Positions 62,718 to 64,000 of a stretch of 64,000 bases of DNA are shown one piece after another. Source of the stretch: JBQTII01 sp052387905 (GTDB taxonomy: Bacteria; Actinomycetota; Actinomycetes; Sporichthyales; Sporichthyaceae); assembly GCA_052387905.1 (NCBI GenBank), contig JBQTIR010000005.1, forward strand, positions 248,001 to 312,000. The letters are read 5' to 3'. Position numbers and translations under genes: made by a program. The notes under the pieces are model-generated. The model was given only the letters and a program-made list of their open reading frames with translations, searched no databases and had not been told where the DNA came from. Within the stretch, counting starts at the first letter, position 1; the number at the start of each line of letters is the position of its first letter.

Positions 62718-63539
62718 CTAGAGGTCGACGCCGAGGTTGAGCACGCCGAGATAGCCCTGCCCGCGACGGTGCAGATCCAGCAGCCCGGTGCGGTCGAAGA
62801 AGGCGTCGTCCTCGTTGCTGGTGCGTCGCCCGCTGCGCCCGCCGTAGGGCGCGGCGCGCAGGACCGCGTCGGAGATCGCGTCGTCGAAGTACAGCTGGGT
62901 GGTCAGCAGCGTGCGGGCGTCGAGGCGGACCTTGAGGTGCATGTGCACCGAGCGGCCGGGATACCACCCGGGGTAGATCGTGGTGAAACGGACGATGCCG
63001 TTGCCGTTGCTGATCTGCGCGCCGCGCAGGGAGTTGCGGTCCTCGTCGCCCCCGCCGGTCCCCGGCTGCGGCGGCCGGCCACCGGCCGCGAGTGAGGCGG
63101 CCTCGAAGCTGGAGTAGATGCCGCCGGAGTCGCACTGCCAGAGCTCGACGAGCGCATCCGGCACCGCGACCGCGCGCCCGCCGCGCGCGCAGCGCGAGAC
63201 GTCCAGGACCCGGAGCGCGAGCCTGAGCGAGGTGCCCGGGCGGCCCTCGCGGATGTCGCGGCGGAGTAGGTCACCGTCGAGGTAGTACGGCCCCTCAATC
63301 GACTCGCGGACCAGCGTGCAGGTCCCGGCGCGCTTGAGCAGCTCGACGTCCGACGGCGGCCGCTTCACGGCAGGACTGCCCGCAGCAGTTGGTGCGATCG
63401 GTGCGACAGGCTCGGGTGCCGCTCCGGTGCGGTTCGTGGCGGCGATGGTGGCCGCGGCGCCCACGCTCACGACCCCTGCCAGTCCGAGCGCACGCCGGCG
63501 GCTGATCAGGTGTGCCTCGGGCTCAGTGCTCTCGGGCAC
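62718..63539 (-). CDS. Intradiol ring-cleavage dioxygenase, probably Tat-exported
   Basis: 273 residues from GTG 63539 with AAGGAG 7 nt upstream. A twin-arginine stretch (SRRRALGLAG) starts a Tat-like signal peptide. The dioxygenase part has EGPYYLDGDLLRRDI, DALVELWQCDSGGIYS, FTTIYPGWYPGRSVHMHLKV and LTTQLYFDDAI, including likely iron ligands Tyr and His-x-His. Such proteins cleave catechol-type rings; exported ones with this layout are uncharacterised. It is monocistronic. Confidence 0.85.
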   Translation of the reverse strand: MPESTEPEAHLISRRRALGLAGVVSVGAAATIAATNRTGAAPEPVAPIAPTAAGSPAVKRPPSDVELLKRAGTCTLVRESIEGPYYLDGDLLRRDIREGRPGTSLRLALRVLDVSRCARGGRAVAVPDALVELWQCDSGGIYSSFEAASLAAGGRPPQPGTGGGDEDRNSLRGAQISNGNGIVRFTTIYPGWYPGRSVHMHLKVRLDARTLLTTQLYFDDAISDAVLRAAPYGGRSGRRTSNEDDAFFDRTGLLDLHRRGQGYLGVLNLGVDL

Positions 63540-63719
63540 GGCGCACTCCTTCGCGGTCGGGACGCCCGCAGCGGCGCCTGGTAAGAGTTCGACACCGCCC
63601 GGGGCGCAGATGGGCGCCGCGGGTCTACGCCGCGATCGTGCTGCCCCGACCGTGCTGCCCCGACGGGACGTGGTCCCGGCGATCGGGCAGGCTACGAGTG
63701 GACACCGGAGGTGGACGGC

Positions 63720-64000
63720 GTGGACGAGACCTGGACCGAGTACGTGGTGCGCCGCTGCACGCCCGCCGAGGCAGGCGCGGCGGCGGTGCTGCTGCACGAC
63801 TTCAACACCGAGTTCGACACCCCGAGCCCCGGCGTCGCCGTGCTCGCCGACCGGTTGGAGAACCTGGTCACCCGCGACGACTTCGAGATCCTGCTGGCCG
63901 GCGATCCACCGATCGCGATCGCGGTCACCACGTTGCGGCCCTCGGTGTGGACCGCCGGCCCGACGGCGCTGCTGGAGGAGCTCTACGTCCGTCCGGACCT
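63720..64000 (+). CDS. GNAT acetyltransferase (truncated by window end)
   Basis: The frame is open from GTG 63720 (GGAGGT 9 nt upstream; GTG 63711 is possible) to the end, 93 codons. VVRRCTPAEAGAAAVLLHDFNTEF is a typical GNAT alpha1, DDFEILLAGDPPIAIAVTTL and ALLEELYVRPDL are the beta4/beta5 region that precedes the acetyl-CoA loop. The substrate is unknown; the loop is outside the window. Confidence 0.85.
   Translation, partial: MDETWTEYVVRRCTPAEAGAAAVLLHDFNTEFDTPSPGVAVLADRLENLVTRDDFEILLAGDPPIAIAVTTLRPSVWTAGPTALLEELYVRPD

Overview
The window is GC-rich DNA with strongly G/C-biased third codon positions. It carries a bacterial proteasome activator (Bpa), DUF4446 and DUF5926 proteins, an Asp23/AmaP envelope-stress operon, a WXG100-like cluster and an XPB-like/WYL protein. 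Together these point to the chromosome of a proteasome-bearing Actinomycete; I do not claim a genus. I see no rRNA, tRNA, CRISPR array, insertion sequence or prophage. Genes sit on both strands in short operons, many joined by ATGA or GTGA overlaps. Layout: 1-3.4 kb (minus) is the oddest part. It holds a protein built almost entirely of about eleven degenerate helix-turn-helix units, followed with an ATGA junction by an unknown protein with two winged-helix-like segments that runs off the left edge. A one-base shift near 1217 currently fuses the two frames. 3.5-8 kb: cupin, GPGG-motif membrane peptide, a frameshifted secreted propeller-like protein, SDR, Fpg/Nei glycosylase. 8.0-8.3 kb: palindromic and tandem repeats of a family that recurs at 15.2 kb and, diverged, at 46.3 kb. 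8.4-20 kb: mostly housekeeping genes (SSI inhibitor, P-loop ATPase, GDPD, DUF5926, large membrane protein, DUF4446, diacylglycerol-kinase-like protein, HAD phosphatase, Bpa, quinone oxidoreductase). 20.4-31 kb: LCIB-type carbonic anhydrase homologue, a soluble two-component operon (NERD-like protein, HAMP hybrid kinase, receiver), J-domain protein, RHH/PIN toxin-antitoxin pair, TY-Chap-like protein and a PDZ lipoprotein. 31.2-34.1 kb: an orphan type VII-secretion-like cluster. 34-44.5 kb: DksA/TraR-type zinc-finger protein, cyclase, TM0106-type nuclease-helicase, PIN remnant, HEPN plus small partner, NTF2-like protein, a TerD-AIM24 fusion and a sortase-anchored surface protein. 44.7-53.3 kb looks accessory: RTX-like secreted protein, DUF2695, several unknowns, remnants of a P-loop gene and a PLD-nuclease/helicase/DUF3427 protein of a kind often found in defence loci. 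53.4-64 kb: DUF6398-like protein, Uma2 nuclease, the five-gene Asp23/AmaP operon, a second J-domain protein, an NYN remnant, the XPB-like/WYL protein, an intradiol dioxygenase and a truncated GNAT acetyltransferase. The best candidates for something undescribed are the HTH-array module (1-3.4 kb), the HEPN plus small-partner operon (39.4-40.2 kb) and the unknown pair at 48.4-49.4 kb. All functional statements are family inferences from reading the translations; no searches were run.
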